From assembly GCA_013619155.1 (NCBI GenBank), contig JABXKT010000007.1:1-53041 (forward strand): a DNA stretch of 53,041 nucleotides. Reading direction: 5' to 3'. Below the pieces are notes generated by a model. It ran no database searches and was not told where the DNA came from. It worked only from the letters and a program-made list of their open reading frames with translations. A program made the translations under genes and the position numbers. Positions 44,564-52,875 of the stretch are shown here, piece by piece. Numbering within the stretch: the stretch's first letter is position 1; every line of letters begins with the position of its first letter. The stretch comes from Desulfobacteraceae bacterium (lineage in GTDB: Bacteria > Desulfobacterota > Desulfobacteria > Desulfobacterales > Desulfolunaceae).

Positions 44564-45811
44564 ATGTCTCAGGGCGTGTTGGAGGGGAATGATCTCACGG
44601 TGAAAACCAACCATGGTGGTTTACTCTTTCAAGCATTTTGGGAGGTTCATCCCCTCCTTAAGTGTCCGGTGGTGGGTCTGGGCATTTCCGATGCGTCAGG
44701 ACGACGTATCTTGAAACGGTGCGGGCGTCGCATCAAAGATCTGGCCCCCTGGCAGGTGCACCGGGATCTCATGGAGGCGATGAGAGGGTCGAATCCCGTG
44801 GCTCGCAGGGTGGATGCCTTTTTGAAACGGCGTTTTGGCCATGCCCTTGGGGAGAGTGCCCCCCTCTCTGAAGAGGCGCTGTTCGTCTATGTAAAGGCGG
44901 CCATGGTCCGTGGCGATGGCGCCGAGGCCCTCTACTGCGTGGCCATGCGACGAGGGCTCTCCTTGGAGACTCTGGTGTCGGTGCATGGAGAGGTCCATAT
45001 GATGGGGCATTCGACGACTGAGGCCCTTTTTAAGGCGCGAAAAAAAGCGGAAGATAATGCAAGGAAGGGGGTTCAGCTGAAAGAGTCCCTCGAGACCGAG
45101 AGACGGGAGCGCCGCCGGATGGGGCGAGATTTGGCCCAGGCCCAGGCAGAAATCAAGGGCTTGGATCGGCAGGTATCCAGGATGAAAGGGGCGCGCCCCC
45201 TGGCCACTTCCGTCTTGGGGGCCCATGAGGAGGCTCTTCGTCAGGAGCGGGACAAGAGACGGGCATCTGAGACGGCCCATGGGGCCCTCATGGTTGAGAT
45301 GCGACGGGTGGAGCGGGAGAGACGACGAGTAGAACGAGAGAAACGCAAGTTTCAGATCCGCAGTATGGCCCTCGCCGGTGAGAACAGGGCCCTGGCCGAT
45401 GAGGTAATGCATCTTGCCATCGGACGTCCGGCACCGCCCCTTAAGCCCACGACGTGTAAAGCGCCCGGGTGTGAGAACCGGGGGTGCTGTCTCTGTCCGG
45501 AGATGGACACCTGCCAGCACCGGGTGCTCATGGTGGGGGGGCTCTCCCGCATGGAGCCCCACTACCGGCGAGTGGCCGAGGCCAAGGGGCTGGGTTTTGA
45601 ATACCACGATGGCACCATGAGCGGGGGGCGACGGGTCCTCGAAAATCAGGTGAGCCGTTGTGATATGGTGGTCTGCCCCGTCTCCTGCAACAGCCATAAC
45701 GCCTGCCGCTGTGTCAAGAGACTCTGCACCAAGCACAGTAAAGAGATTCGTTTTCTGCCCACCTCCAGTATCTCAGCCCTCACCGGCGTGTTGCACGGTA
45801 TGCCCCAGTGA
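44564..45811 (+). CDS. DUF2325 domain protein with coiled coil
   Basis: 415 residues. The first 140 are an unassigned globular part. Residues about 150-285 are rich in Arg, Glu and Ala with long helical stretches, a coiled coil. A Cys-rich linker (CKAPGCENRGCCLCPEMDTC) follows. The C-terminal DUF2325 domain begins at HRVLMVGGLSRMEPHYR and ends with CDMVVCPVSCNSHNACRCVK and CTKHSKEIRF. This domain of unknown function occurs in Firmicutes and Desulfobacterota, where it may have redox or metal-linked roles. I do not know its role here. Confidence 0.8.
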   Translation: MSQGVLEGNDLTVKTNHGGLLFQAFWEVHPLLKCPVVGLGISDASGRRILKRCGRRIKDLAPWQVHRDLMEAMRGSNPVARRVDAFLKRRFGHALGESAPLSEEALFVYVKAAMVRGDGAEALYCVAMRRGLSLETLVSVHGEVHMMGHSTTEALFKARKKAEDNARKGVQLKESLETERRERRRMGRDLAQAQAEIKGLDRQVSRMKGARPLATSVLGAHEEALRQERDKRRASETAHGALMVEMRRVERERRRVEREKRKFQIRSMALAGENRALADEVMHLAIGRPAPPLKPTTCKAPGCENRGCCLCPEMDTCQHRVLMVGGLSRMEPHYRRVAEAKGLGFEYHDGTMSGGRRVLENQVSRCDMVVCPVSCNSHNACRCVKRLCTKHSKEIRFLPTSSISALTGVLHGMPQ

Positions 45812-45817
45812 TGGAAA

Positions 45818-46025
45818 AGCGTGTCTTCTATGGTTAAAGTGACCAGAAAAAGGGCCTCCGGCGGCAAGGTGTGCCACCTTGAAAGCGGGTCGCGTATGCG
45901 CTTCACCCTTCGTGCCTCAGGGTAAATCACATACGCCTTTGATTCTTTGCTTAAATTCACGGTGGTTTGAAACCAGATTGTTTGTCGATTTCTTTCAAAG
46001 GGTTGGTTTTAAACAGAATAGACCA
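45818..46025 (+). repeat. Dispersed modular hairpin repeat, copy H
   Basis: Downstream of the DUF2325 gene. Modules: TCTATGGTTAAAGTGACC, GGGCCTCCGGCGGC, AAGGTGTGCCACCTT hairpin, a long imperfect hairpin with arms GCGTATG (45892-45898) and CATACGC (45930-45936) and a TTCGTGCCTCA loop, TTGTTTGTCGATT and a CAGAATAG end. It shares the loop-type hairpin module with copy J. Confidence 0.7.
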
Positions 46026-46138
46026 GGGTACGCTTTTATCCCATGATTTTCTGGTTTTTTGGGAGGGCAACGGCGAAAGATGTCTATGGATTGATCATAA
46101 GCGGGGGGTAAAATAGTAAACGGGGAGGGTATCGATGC

Positions 46139-46205
46139 GTAAAAAAGGGGGGATCCCACGCCCTGCTCATCCATGATGAGCTTGAAAAAGCGGAGCGTGG
46201 TTTTT
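46139..46205 (-). terminator. Possible terminator downstream of trmB
   Basis: CCACGC (46156-46161) and GCGTGG (46195-46200) bracket a structured segment; on the minus strand it is followed by GATCCCCCCTTTTTT, and the plus strand side also has TTTTTTT. It may work in both directions. Confidence 0.45.
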
Positions 46206-46209
46206 TTCT

Positions 46210-46875
46210 TTAGGAGAGGGTAAACCGGATGTATTTGATGCGCCGGCCCTCTTTGATATACCGTTTTTCGTAGGTGGTCTGGACGGCGGTGGCGTCGCCC
46301 AGCTCCTTCGTGGCCGAGTAAAGGTCATCGGTATGAAAGAGGATCTTAGCACCACGCTCCGCGAGGCTCTCTAAGGAGAACTCGTAGAGGGTGGGATCAT
46401 CGGTTTTAAGGTGCAGGAGGGCACCTGGTTTGACAATTTTTTTGTATACGTCCAGAAAGCTACCCGCCGTGAGGCGTTTTCTCCCGCTCTCCTTGCGGTT
46501 GTACGGGTCGGGAAAGGTGATCCACGCCTCGGAGAGGCTCTGTTCTTCAAGGAAGGGGACGAGATACTCCACCCGGATTCTCACGAACATGACGTTGGTG
46601 AGACCCTCTTCCATGGCTTTTTGGGCACCGATAAAGAGGCGATCGGATTTTAGGTCAATGCCCACGTAGTTTTTGTGAGGATTGCGCCGGGCGAGATCGA
46701 TACAGTACTCCCCCCTGCCGCAGCCAATCTCCACCACGGTCTCTTGATCTTTCTCGAAGGTGTGTTCCGACCATTTCCGGTCGACTGAGCGGGTCTGTGC
46801 ATCGACAATTTGCGTGAAGATGACGTTGGGGAAGTTATGAATCTCTTCGTAACGCACCAGTTTTTTCTTGGCCAT
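46210..46875 (-). CDS. trmB: tRNA (guanine-N7)-methyltransferase
   Basis: 221 residues. SAM-binding VVEIGCGRGEYCIDLAR at about 47-63, NYVGIDLKSDRLF, ITFPDPYNRKESGRKRLT (with the conserved DP motif) and the C-terminal TTYEKRYIKEGRRI. It methylates G46 in the variable loop of tRNAs. The length is similar to typical TrmB. It is preceded by the THUMP methyltransferase gene (31-base gap). Confidence 0.94.
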   Translation of the reverse strand: MAKKKLVRYEEIHNFPNVIFTQIVDAQTRSVDRKWSEHTFEKDQETVVEIGCGRGEYCIDLARRNPHKNYVGIDLKSDRLFIGAQKAMEEGLTNVMFVRIRVEYLVPFLEEQSLSEAWITFPDPYNRKESGRKRLTAGSFLDVYKKIVKPGALLHLKTDDPTLYEFSLESLAERGAKILFHTDDLYSATKELGDATAVQTTYEKRYIKEGRRIKYIRFTLS

Positions 46876-46906
46876 ACATCCGTTCCACTTCTTTTGTATC
46901 GGTCTG

Positions 46907-48049
46907 TTAATAGAGGGTGTATTTGCAGAGTCGGCCGTCTAAACCGCCGTTCATCAAGGGTCGCTTCCAGTCGGTCTTCAGGCCAAGGCTTCCGATGAGT
47001 TCTCGGTTACCAAAGTAGATATAGGCGGTGGAACCTTTGCACTGATTTTTAAGAAAATCACCGAAATCTTTATAAAGGGCATGCATCTCCTCCTCTTTTC
47101 CCAGGCGAATGCCGTAAGGGGGGTTGCAGATGATGATGCTCTCTTCGTTGATCTCTAATTTTCGAAAGTCTTTGCGAAAGACGGGGATCTGGTCTCCGCC
47201 GGGTAGGTTGGCCAGGTTCTCCTTGGCCGCCTCCACGGTGTTGTTGCAGATGTCGCTTCCCATGATCAGGTACTCTTCCGGGGCCTGAATCTTCTTCACC
47301 GCTTTCTTTCGTTCCAGCTCCCAGAGTTTTTTATCGAAATCGGGAAGTTTTAAGAAGCCGAATTTTTTCCTCAGGTAGCCGGCGGGAATGCCGCAGGAGA
47401 GCATGAGGGCCTCGGAGAGGATGGTGCCCGAGCCGCACATGGGGTCCACCAGAGGGGTCTCTAAGTCCCATTCGGCGATGGCCAGAATGGCGGCCACGAG
47501 GGTCTCCTGCATGGGGGCGACCACGCCCTGGGTACGGTATCCACGTCGGTGCAGGGAGCCGCCCGAGGTGTCTACACTGATGGTGGCCTTGTTTTTGCGG
47601 ATGTGGAGGTGAAAGATGACGTCCGGAGACTTCTTGTCCACATCGGGCCGTATACCCGTGCGTGCCCGAAAATAATCGCAGATGGCGTCTTTGAGACGAA
47701 GGGCCGCATAGTGAGAGTTGTTGATCGTTTCGGTCTCTGAAACGTTGGCCACAATGGCAAAGGACCCGTTGGGACGGAGAAAATCTCGCCAGTCCATGGT
47801 ACAGGTCGCACGGTATAATTTGTCTGCATCAGGGCATCGAAATGAGATCAAGGGAGCAAGGATGCGGGTGGCAAGCCGTGACCGAAGGTTGATGCGATAG
47901 AGTCCTGCCTTATCTGTGGTAAAGGTCAGAATTCCAAATTCGGTGTTGGTCACCTCGGCGCCGAGCCATGAAAGCTCGCGTGTCAGCTCCTCCTCAATAC
48001 CGGGAAGTACCTGTGCATAATAGATATTTTGTTTTTGATACGTATACAT
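46907..48049 (-). CDS. THUMP domain class I RNA methyltransferase (RlmL-N/YpsC-like)
   Basis: 380 residues. The N-terminal THUMP part spans about 1-150. The Rossmann core follows: VDPMCGSGTILSEAL (202-216), GSDICNNTVEAAKENL and the NPPYG motif at 309-313 that flips a guanine or adenine for N-methylation. Members make m2G in 23S rRNA, G2445 in E. coli. The target here is inferred. It forms a minus-strand pair with trmB. Confidence 0.9.
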   Translation of the reverse strand: MYTYQKQNIYYAQVLPGIEEELTRELSWLGAEVTNTEFGILTFTTDKAGLYRINLRSRLATRILAPLISFRCPDADKLYRATCTMDWRDFLRPNGSFAIVANVSETETINNSHYAALRLKDAICDYFRARTGIRPDVDKKSPDVIFHLHIRKNKATISVDTSGGSLHRRGYRTQGVVAPMQETLVAAILAIAEWDLETPLVDPMCGSGTILSEALMLSCGIPAGYLRKKFGFLKLPDFDKKLWELERKKAVKKIQAPEEYLIMGSDICNNTVEAAKENLANLPGGDQIPVFRKDFRKLEINEESIIICNPPYGIRLGKEEEMHALYKDFGDFLKNQCKGSTAYIYFGNRELIGSLGLKTDWKRPLMNGGLDGRLCKYTLY

Positions 48050-48309
48050 GGGAAGGCAATATACACCGATTGGGTGGGTTCCTCAATACCAATGTGATGG
48101 CTTTGAAGGGGAAGCTTAAAAAGCAAATCGTCAAGGGGGGCGACGGGATAAAATAGGGTGTTGCAAACACTCTGTTTTATTTGCGTAATGAAAAGGGGGA
48201 GGGCTCCTGTCGACGGCTATAAAGCCATCGAATTTGGCGGCTGGCTCTGTTATGTTATGAAGGCCTTCGTTCCCTTCACCATCGAAGGTCCTGGCCCCTT
48301 CTTTTACCC

Positions 48310-49698
48310 TTAGAGTACCAACTCCTGAATAAAGTCGATGAGCTGGTTTAGGTTGCCGCAGGCGCGTACCTCGTGGCAGTGGTCTTTGTAGAGGGCCATC
48401 TCGGAGTCGCCGTCGGCCCAGAATTTTTCCTGTTCGGGGTTGAGCCAGATGATGCGGCGGCACTTGTCGCGGAGCTCTTTCAGGATGTGATCTTGGGGGT
48501 TTTGGTAGTTGGAGCGGGCGTCTCCGATGATGATGAGGGTGGTCTTCTTGTCGAGATCGGCCAGGTGTCTTTTCCTGAAATTCTGGAAGGCCATGCCGTA
48601 ATCCGTTTGGGCCTGGTACTCGATGGGGGCATCCGTCATGATCGACTCGATGGCCTCGTTGACCTCTTTTTTGATGAAGACGTCGGTGACCTCGGCCAGC
48701 TCCGAGACGAAGATAAAGCTCTTGACCTTGCTGAAGCACTCCTGCAGGGCGTAGAGGATGTTGAGCATGAAGCGGGCCATGGCCCAGACCGAGCCCGAGA
48801 CGTCGCAGATCACCACGATCTTCCCCTTTCGTAGGGGCTTGTCTTTTCGGACGATCTCGATGGGAATGCCTAAGTATTTTCCCGCTCGGCGTAGGGTCTT
48901 CTTGACGTCGATCGCCCCTTTTTTTGCCACGGAGTAGCGAAGGGTGGCGATCTCCTCGAGCTTTTTCACCAGCTGCTTAATGACATCCCGGACCTCTTCG
49001 ATCTCTCTACCGGAGAGGGAGGAGAAGGGGACGTGGCCGATCTCGGTGTAGTGCTCATCGCTGTGGGCAATTTTCTTGAGGCCCGCGTTTTTTGTTTTTG
49101 CCTCCTGGGTGAGGAGGTCGTAGGCACTGTTCAGACGTCGGTTCACTGCCGTCTCGATGCTGGCCGTGACCGAGTCGTCCACCACGGCGTGGTTACTCCC
49201 TAAGAACTGGAGCACCTTCTGCTTTATGGTGTTGATCTTGAGCATCACATCCAGACGGCTGGAGAGCTGGGTCATGTTGGATTTAAGGACCGCTGCCGCC
49301 AGCTCTTCCTGTTTGTGGAGCTTATTGATGAGATCCAGATACCCTAAGGGACTTCCGGAGAGAAAATCGATGAGGGCCTGTTTCATGGCATCCCCATCGG
49401 CCGTCATCTCTTTGGTCAGCTCGGCGATGACCGCATCGAAGCCATCGCTCTCCACCGTGTTTTCGGCCTCGGTTAAATCGCTCTTCATCTCGTGGAAGAA
49501 GAGCGTGTAGAGGCGCTCGAACAGATCCTGATCCCGATGGCTCTTGGCAAAGTTGGTGCGGAGCACCGTATGGAATAAAAATTCATCGTAGGGGTCGATG
49601 AGGGTCAGCTGTCGGACCACGTCCAGCACCTCGGCCGTGGAGATCCTTAAATCCGCGGCCCGGCAACAGTTTACAAATCGCAGTGTCATATTGACCAT
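48310..49698 (-). CDS. VWA domain (CoxE-like) protein
   Basis: 462 residues. The N-terminal 280 residues form a helical CoxE/ViaA-like region. The VWA domain begins at KIVVICDVSGSV, with the MIDAS motif DVSGS at 299-303, and later GDARSNY and the C-terminal WLNPEQEKFW. VWA-CoxE proteins pair with MoxR ATPases to insert metals or remodel proteins. Start at ATG 49698, with GGAG five bases before; the next ATG is three codons in. The GGAG is part of repeat copy I. It follows the MoxR gene with a terminator between them. Confidence 0.9.
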   Translation of the reverse strand: MVNMTLRFVNCCRAADLRISTAEVLDVVRQLTLIDPYDEFLFHTVLRTNFAKSHRDQDLFERLYTLFFHEMKSDLTEAENTVESDGFDAVIAELTKEMTADGDAMKQALIDFLSGSPLGYLDLINKLHKQEELAAAVLKSNMTQLSSRLDVMLKINTIKQKVLQFLGSNHAVVDDSVTASIETAVNRRLNSAYDLLTQEAKTKNAGLKKIAHSDEHYTEIGHVPFSSLSGREIEEVRDVIKQLVKKLEEIATLRYSVAKKGAIDVKKTLRRAGKYLGIPIEIVRKDKPLRKGKIVVICDVSGSVWAMARFMLNILYALQECFSKVKSFIFVSELAEVTDVFIKKEVNEAIESIMTDAPIEYQAQTDYGMAFQNFRKRHLADLDKKTTLIIIGDARSNYQNPQDHILKELRDKCRRIIWLNPEQEKFWADGDSEMALYKDHCHEVRACGNLNQLIDFIQELVL

Positions 49699-49702
49699 GG
49701 TG

Positions 49703-49740
49703 TCTCCAGCGGCCAGGGGATGATTCCCTGGATCCCATAG
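49703..49740 (-). repeat. Short fragment of the hairpin repeat family (copy I)
   Basis: CTCCAGCGGCCAGGGGAT and TTCCCTGGATCC match the CCAGGG...CCCTGG module and its GCGG flank. It is a single-module fragment in the leader of the VWA gene, where on the minus strand it reads GGATCCAGGG...CCCTGGCCGCTGGAG and supplies the ribosome site. Confidence 0.65.
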
Positions 49741-49793
49741 GGTTCACGGTTCGCTTTACGCTTACCGCAAATAAAAATAGTTGCGTTGCCACG

Positions 49794-49819
49794 AAAAGGG
49801 GGGCTTAGGGCCCCCTTTT
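49794..49819 (-). terminator. Terminator between moxR-like and VWA genes
   Basis: AAAAGGGGG (49794-49802) and CCCCCTTTT (49811-49819) form a stem. On the minus strand it follows the MoxR stop and is followed by TTTT within the stem; partial read-through to the VWA gene is likely, since the pair is expected to be co-expressed. Confidence 0.6.
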
Positions 49820-49822
49820 TTC

Positions 49823-50734
49823 TTAACTGGCCATAAGCTCTGGGAGGTTTCGTTTCACCAGGTCGCAGTCCGCCTTGTATTTTAAGAGCGGATTTAAGGT
49901 GGTGGCGATGATCTCCGGAGAGAGCTCGTCGATCTGGAGGGTGAGAAGGGCCTTGGCCCAGTCGATGGTCTCGGAGATGCAGGGCTTTTTCTTTAAGTCC
50001 ATATCCCGCATGCGCGCCACGATGGTGACTATCTTTTTAAGGAGGATCTCATCGATGCCGGGGAGTTTGATGCGCACGATATTCATCTCGGTTTCGATAT
50101 CGGGGTAGTCGATGAAGAGGTGGATGCAGCGCCGTTTCAGGGCATCGCTCATGTCCCGGTAGTTGTTGGAGGTGAGAAAGACAATGGGCTGGGTGACGGC
50201 GGTCATGGTGCCGATCTCGGGGATGGTGATCTGAAAATCGCTGAGGAGCTCCAGGAGAAAGGCTTCGAACTCGGGATCGGACTTGTCGATCTCATCGATC
50301 AAGAGGACCACGGGCTCCGGGGATTTGATGGCGGCCAGCAAAGGGCGGGTCTGGATGAATTTTTCCGAGAAGAAGGCATCTTCATGGTTGGCGATCTCAT
50401 CCACGGCATCGGCCAGGGAGGCGGTCTCCGAGACGATATCGGTGATCTTGTCCTTAAGCATCTGGGTGTAGAGTAATTGTTTGGCGTACTCCCACTCGTA
50501 GAGGGACTTGGACTCGTCTAAGCCTTCGTAGCACTGCATGCGGATAAGGGGGCGCCCAAGGGCCTTGGCGATGCTCTTGGCCAGCTCGGTTTTTCCCACC
50601 CCGGCGGGCCCCTCCACCAGAATCGGTTTCTCCATGGCTACGGCGAGGAAGACCACCGTGGAGATCTCCCTGGATGAGATATACTTTTGAGACTCCAGTT
50701 TCTCCTGAACCTCTAAGATGTTTTCAAATTCCAT
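49823..50734 (-). CDS. MoxR family AAA+ ATPase
   Basis: 303 residues from ATG 50734. Walker A GPAGVGKT at 42-49, Walker B VVLLIDEIDKSD near 137-148, sensor 1 FLTSNNYRDMSDALKRR and a C-terminal helical lid. MoxR ATPases with VWA partners act as chaperones for metalloenzymes. AAGGGAGAAGGA directly before 50734 is a strong ribosome site, so the longer upstream frame (to 50866) is rejected. It lies upstream of the VWA partner in the same direction. Confidence 0.94.
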   Translation of the reverse strand: MEFENILEVQEKLESQKYISSREISTVVFLAVAMEKPILVEGPAGVGKTELAKSIAKALGRPLIRMQCYEGLDESKSLYEWEYAKQLLYTQMLKDKITDIVSETASLADAVDEIANHEDAFFSEKFIQTRPLLAAIKSPEPVVLLIDEIDKSDPEFEAFLLELLSDFQITIPEIGTMTAVTQPIVFLTSNNYRDMSDALKRRCIHLFIDYPDIETEMNIVRIKLPGIDEILLKKIVTIVARMRDMDLKKKPCISETIDWAKALLTLQIDELSPEIIATTLNPLLKYKADCDLVKRNLPELMAS

Positions 50735-51045
50735 TCCTTCTCCCTTGGTGCCGTGCCCCGAGATGTATGAGACATGTGAACTGATTCGGGTGTAAACGAA
50801 GTCGGCGTGAACATTGTAAGAGATGATGATAAATCCCTCACAGTCGGAAGTTCTGCACCGCATCACATCTAAAATATTTTACGATCGTACTATGTCTGAA
50901 TAGTGATCGTTGTTACCGCGCTATGAAAGTTGTTGTAAGTCAAATGACAATGAATATCAACAGAGAGGTGAAAGGGCAAGGAAAATAGATAAGGTGGGCT
51001 CTTGAGGGGCGTTATACGGAGTGATTCTTCATTATCTCTTTCTTT
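50735..51045. other. Gap upstream of the MoxR gene with a lone end-like sequence
   Basis: No gene. CTGAATAGTGAT at 50896-50907 resembles the right end of repeat copies C, D and G, with no other module nearby. A+T-rich sequence at 50860-50900 may hold the moxR promoter. Confidence 0.35.
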
Positions 51046-51732
51046 TTATATCTCTGATTCTTGGGAAATGAGGAATTGGTCGACTGCTTCTGAGCTGATA
51101 TCAAAGGTAAATCCCTTGCCGGCAAGGAAGGTGTAGGCTTTTCGTTTAAAGAGGGGTGTATCCAGCCCCTTCCATCGCCACGCCTTTTTGCGAAGGAGGG
51201 AGAGGGCCCCGGCGGTCTCATCGATCTCTTTGGAGAGGATGCGGTGGATAATGGCCTCATCGATCCCCTTTTGCCTGAGCTCCTGGGCCAGGAGGTAGCG
51301 GCCTTTGGGACGATGCCGGAGGCGAGAGTCGACCCACCCTTCAGCGAAACGTTCGTCGTTGATAAAATCGGACGCTTCGGCGCGGGCCAGGGCCTGGCGG
51401 ATAGCCTCCCGTGAGAATTTTTTTCCCTGGAGGCGGCGCTGAAGCTCGCCACGGCTCTGGGGGCGCACGGCCAGAAGGCGTAAGGTGCTGCTCCAGCATC
51501 GCTGGGTCTCATCCTCCTGGATCCGTTTTTTTATCTCGGAAGGATCCATGAGGGTCCCGCACTCCAGGCGTCCTGCATCCAGGACATTGATGCTGAAGGC
51601 CTTCTGGCCGTCTAAGAAGACATCGGCCCTGCCGGGGTTTTTGGTATTGTAGTGGACCCGGGTGATGGTCTTGGGGCCCGGGTCCATTTCGTCGGCATCG
51701 AACTCATCATCGTAAGGGGGGGACGGGCTCAT
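51046..51732 (-). CDS. recX: Regulatory protein RecX
   Basis: 228 residues. The ATG at 51732-51730 overlaps the trmO stop as ATGA, so translation is coupled. The RecX three-helix repeats start near residue 75: RCWSSTLRLLAVRPQSRGELQRRLQGKKF, ALARAEASDFINDERFAEGWVDSRLRHRP and later LLAQELRQKGIDEAIIHRIL. RecX inhibits RecA filaments. An acidic N-terminal extension of about 70 residues is longer than E. coli RecX (166). recA is not adjacent. Confidence 0.9.
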   Translation of the reverse strand: MSPSPPYDDEFDADEMDPGPKTITRVHYNTKNPGRADVFLDGQKAFSINVLDAGRLECGTLMDPSEIKKRIQEDETQRCWSSTLRLLAVRPQSRGELQRRLQGKKFSREAIRQALARAEASDFINDERFAEGWVDSRLRHRPKGRYLLAQELRQKGIDEAIIHRILSKEIDETAGALSLLRKKAWRWKGLDTPLFKRKAYTFLAGKGFTFDISSEAVDQFLISQESEI

Positions 51733-52421
51733 GGGGTGATCTCCGTGATGGTGGCCACCGATCCCTTGGCCTGCCAGCGGATGTTGAGGTCCCAGAGGGT
51801 GAAGCCGAAGGCGCCCTCTTTTTTCTTCTCGTCGTAGTAGGCGGGGCGGGGGTCCTGCTCCACCACCCCTTCGATGATCGCCTTCAGGTTGGGGTAGGCA
51901 TCCACGCTTAAGGTGGAAAGGGCGGCTGTCGCGTCGGCAGAGAAAATGACCGAGAGGCGCGGGGCCGGTCTCTCCGGTGCAAAGCCGCCGATGGCATCGG
52001 GAATGGCGTCGACATAGGGGATATAGGGTTTGATATCGATGACGGGGGTACCATCCAGGATATCCAACCCCTGGACGTGGATGAGAATTTTTCCCTTCTC
52101 CTGGCAGATATCCAGGAGACGCACCACGGAGAGCCCCACGGGGTTGGGCCTGAAATTTGACCGGGAGGCAAACACCCCCACTTTTTTGTTCCCCCCCAAG
52201 CGGGGCGGGCGCACCGTGGGCTTCCACTGGCCGCGTGTGGACCGGTTAAAGAGGAAGATCACCCAGATATGGGAGAATCCCGTCAGATCTCGCACCGCTT
52301 CCATGCGGTTGTAAGGCGCCAGGAGTTCGATGCTGCCCGTGGCTGCGGAGACGATACCGGGTTGCCGGGGGACGCCGAATTTTTCGGTGAAGCAGGAGTG
52401 GACGGTGGCGATGGGGGTCAT
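51729..52421 (-). CDS. trmO: tRNA (N6-threonylcarbamoyladenosine(37)-N6)-methyltransferase
   Basis: 230 residues. EKFGVPRQPGIVSAATGSIELLAPYN, WKPTVRPPRLGGN, GVFASRSNFRPNPVGLSVV and DGTPVIDIKPYIPYVD are the diagnostic TrmO/YaeB stretches, followed by DPRPAYYDEKK. TrmO adds a methyl group to t6A37 in tRNA-Thr. The start at 52421 is chosen because AAGGG lies six bases upstream and the protein begins at the same place as E. coli TrmO; ATG at 52466 and 52496 have no ribosome site. Confidence 0.92.
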   Translation of the reverse strand: MTPIATVHSCFTEKFGVPRQPGIVSAATGSIELLAPYNRMEAVRDLTGFSHIWVIFLFNRSTRGQWKPTVRPPRLGGNKKVGVFASRSNFRPNPVGLSVVRLLDICQEKGKILIHVQGLDILDGTPVIDIKPYIPYVDAIPDAIGGFAPERPAPRLSVIFSADATAALSTLSVDAYPNLKAIIEGVVEQDPRPAYYDEKKKEGAFGFTLWDLNIRWQAKGSVATITEITP

Positions 52422-52649
52422 CACAGACCCTTGATCCGTGGGGGGATGATTGGTTTCGGTACTCATATGCGGGGCACACTCGTTTTTTTGTGGCATGTTT
52501 TGTTTCGTTTAAGGTCGTCTCTTTTGGGCGCATACATGGAACAGATACGCTTTGGGGTGGCCCGTCCCTTTGGGGAGCCCAAAGCGTGCTGAAGAGCTAT
52601 AGCATAAGACGCTTCGGGAGGCACCTCCTGGGTGCTTTCGGGTCAAAGA
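52422..52649. other. Leader region of trmO, no gene seen
   Basis: Non-coding sequence between the trmO start and repeat copy J. No clear promoter boxes or structures were found. Confidence 0.35.
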
Positions 52650-52875
52650 ATTCGCCTGCTATGGTGAGCGGGTACAAAAAGCCGAGCCTCCGGCGGCAAG
52701 GTGAGCCACCTTGAAAGCAGGCTGCAGATACGCTTTGCCCCTCGTACCTCAGGTCAAAGCGTATCTGCCTTTGGTTTTAGATTTACCATGACTTACCTTT
52801 TAAAGGCTGTTTGGAAATTTTTTCAAAAGGTTGGCCTCCGGCGGTAAGTTGTGCCACCTGCAAAGGCAGGTCAAA
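52650..52875 (+). repeat. Dispersed modular hairpin repeat, copy J
   Basis: Modules in forward order: GCTATGGTGAGCGGGTACA, GCCTCCGGCGGC, AAGGTGAGCCACCTT hairpin, a 16-bp hairpin with arms 52724-52739 and 52752-52768 (one bulged base) and loop CTCGTACCTCA, GCTGTTTGGAAATTTTTTCAAAAGGTTGGCCTCCGG region, and a second GGTAAGTTGTGCCACC copy. The loop matches copy H while the stem differs. Confidence 0.72.

Noticed and set aside
51046..52227. A 393-residue open frame on the minus strand covering recX and part of trmO
   Set aside because: Only the last 228 residues match RecX; the first part is an out-of-frame reading of trmO. The ATGA overlap at 51729-51732 gives the true recX start.
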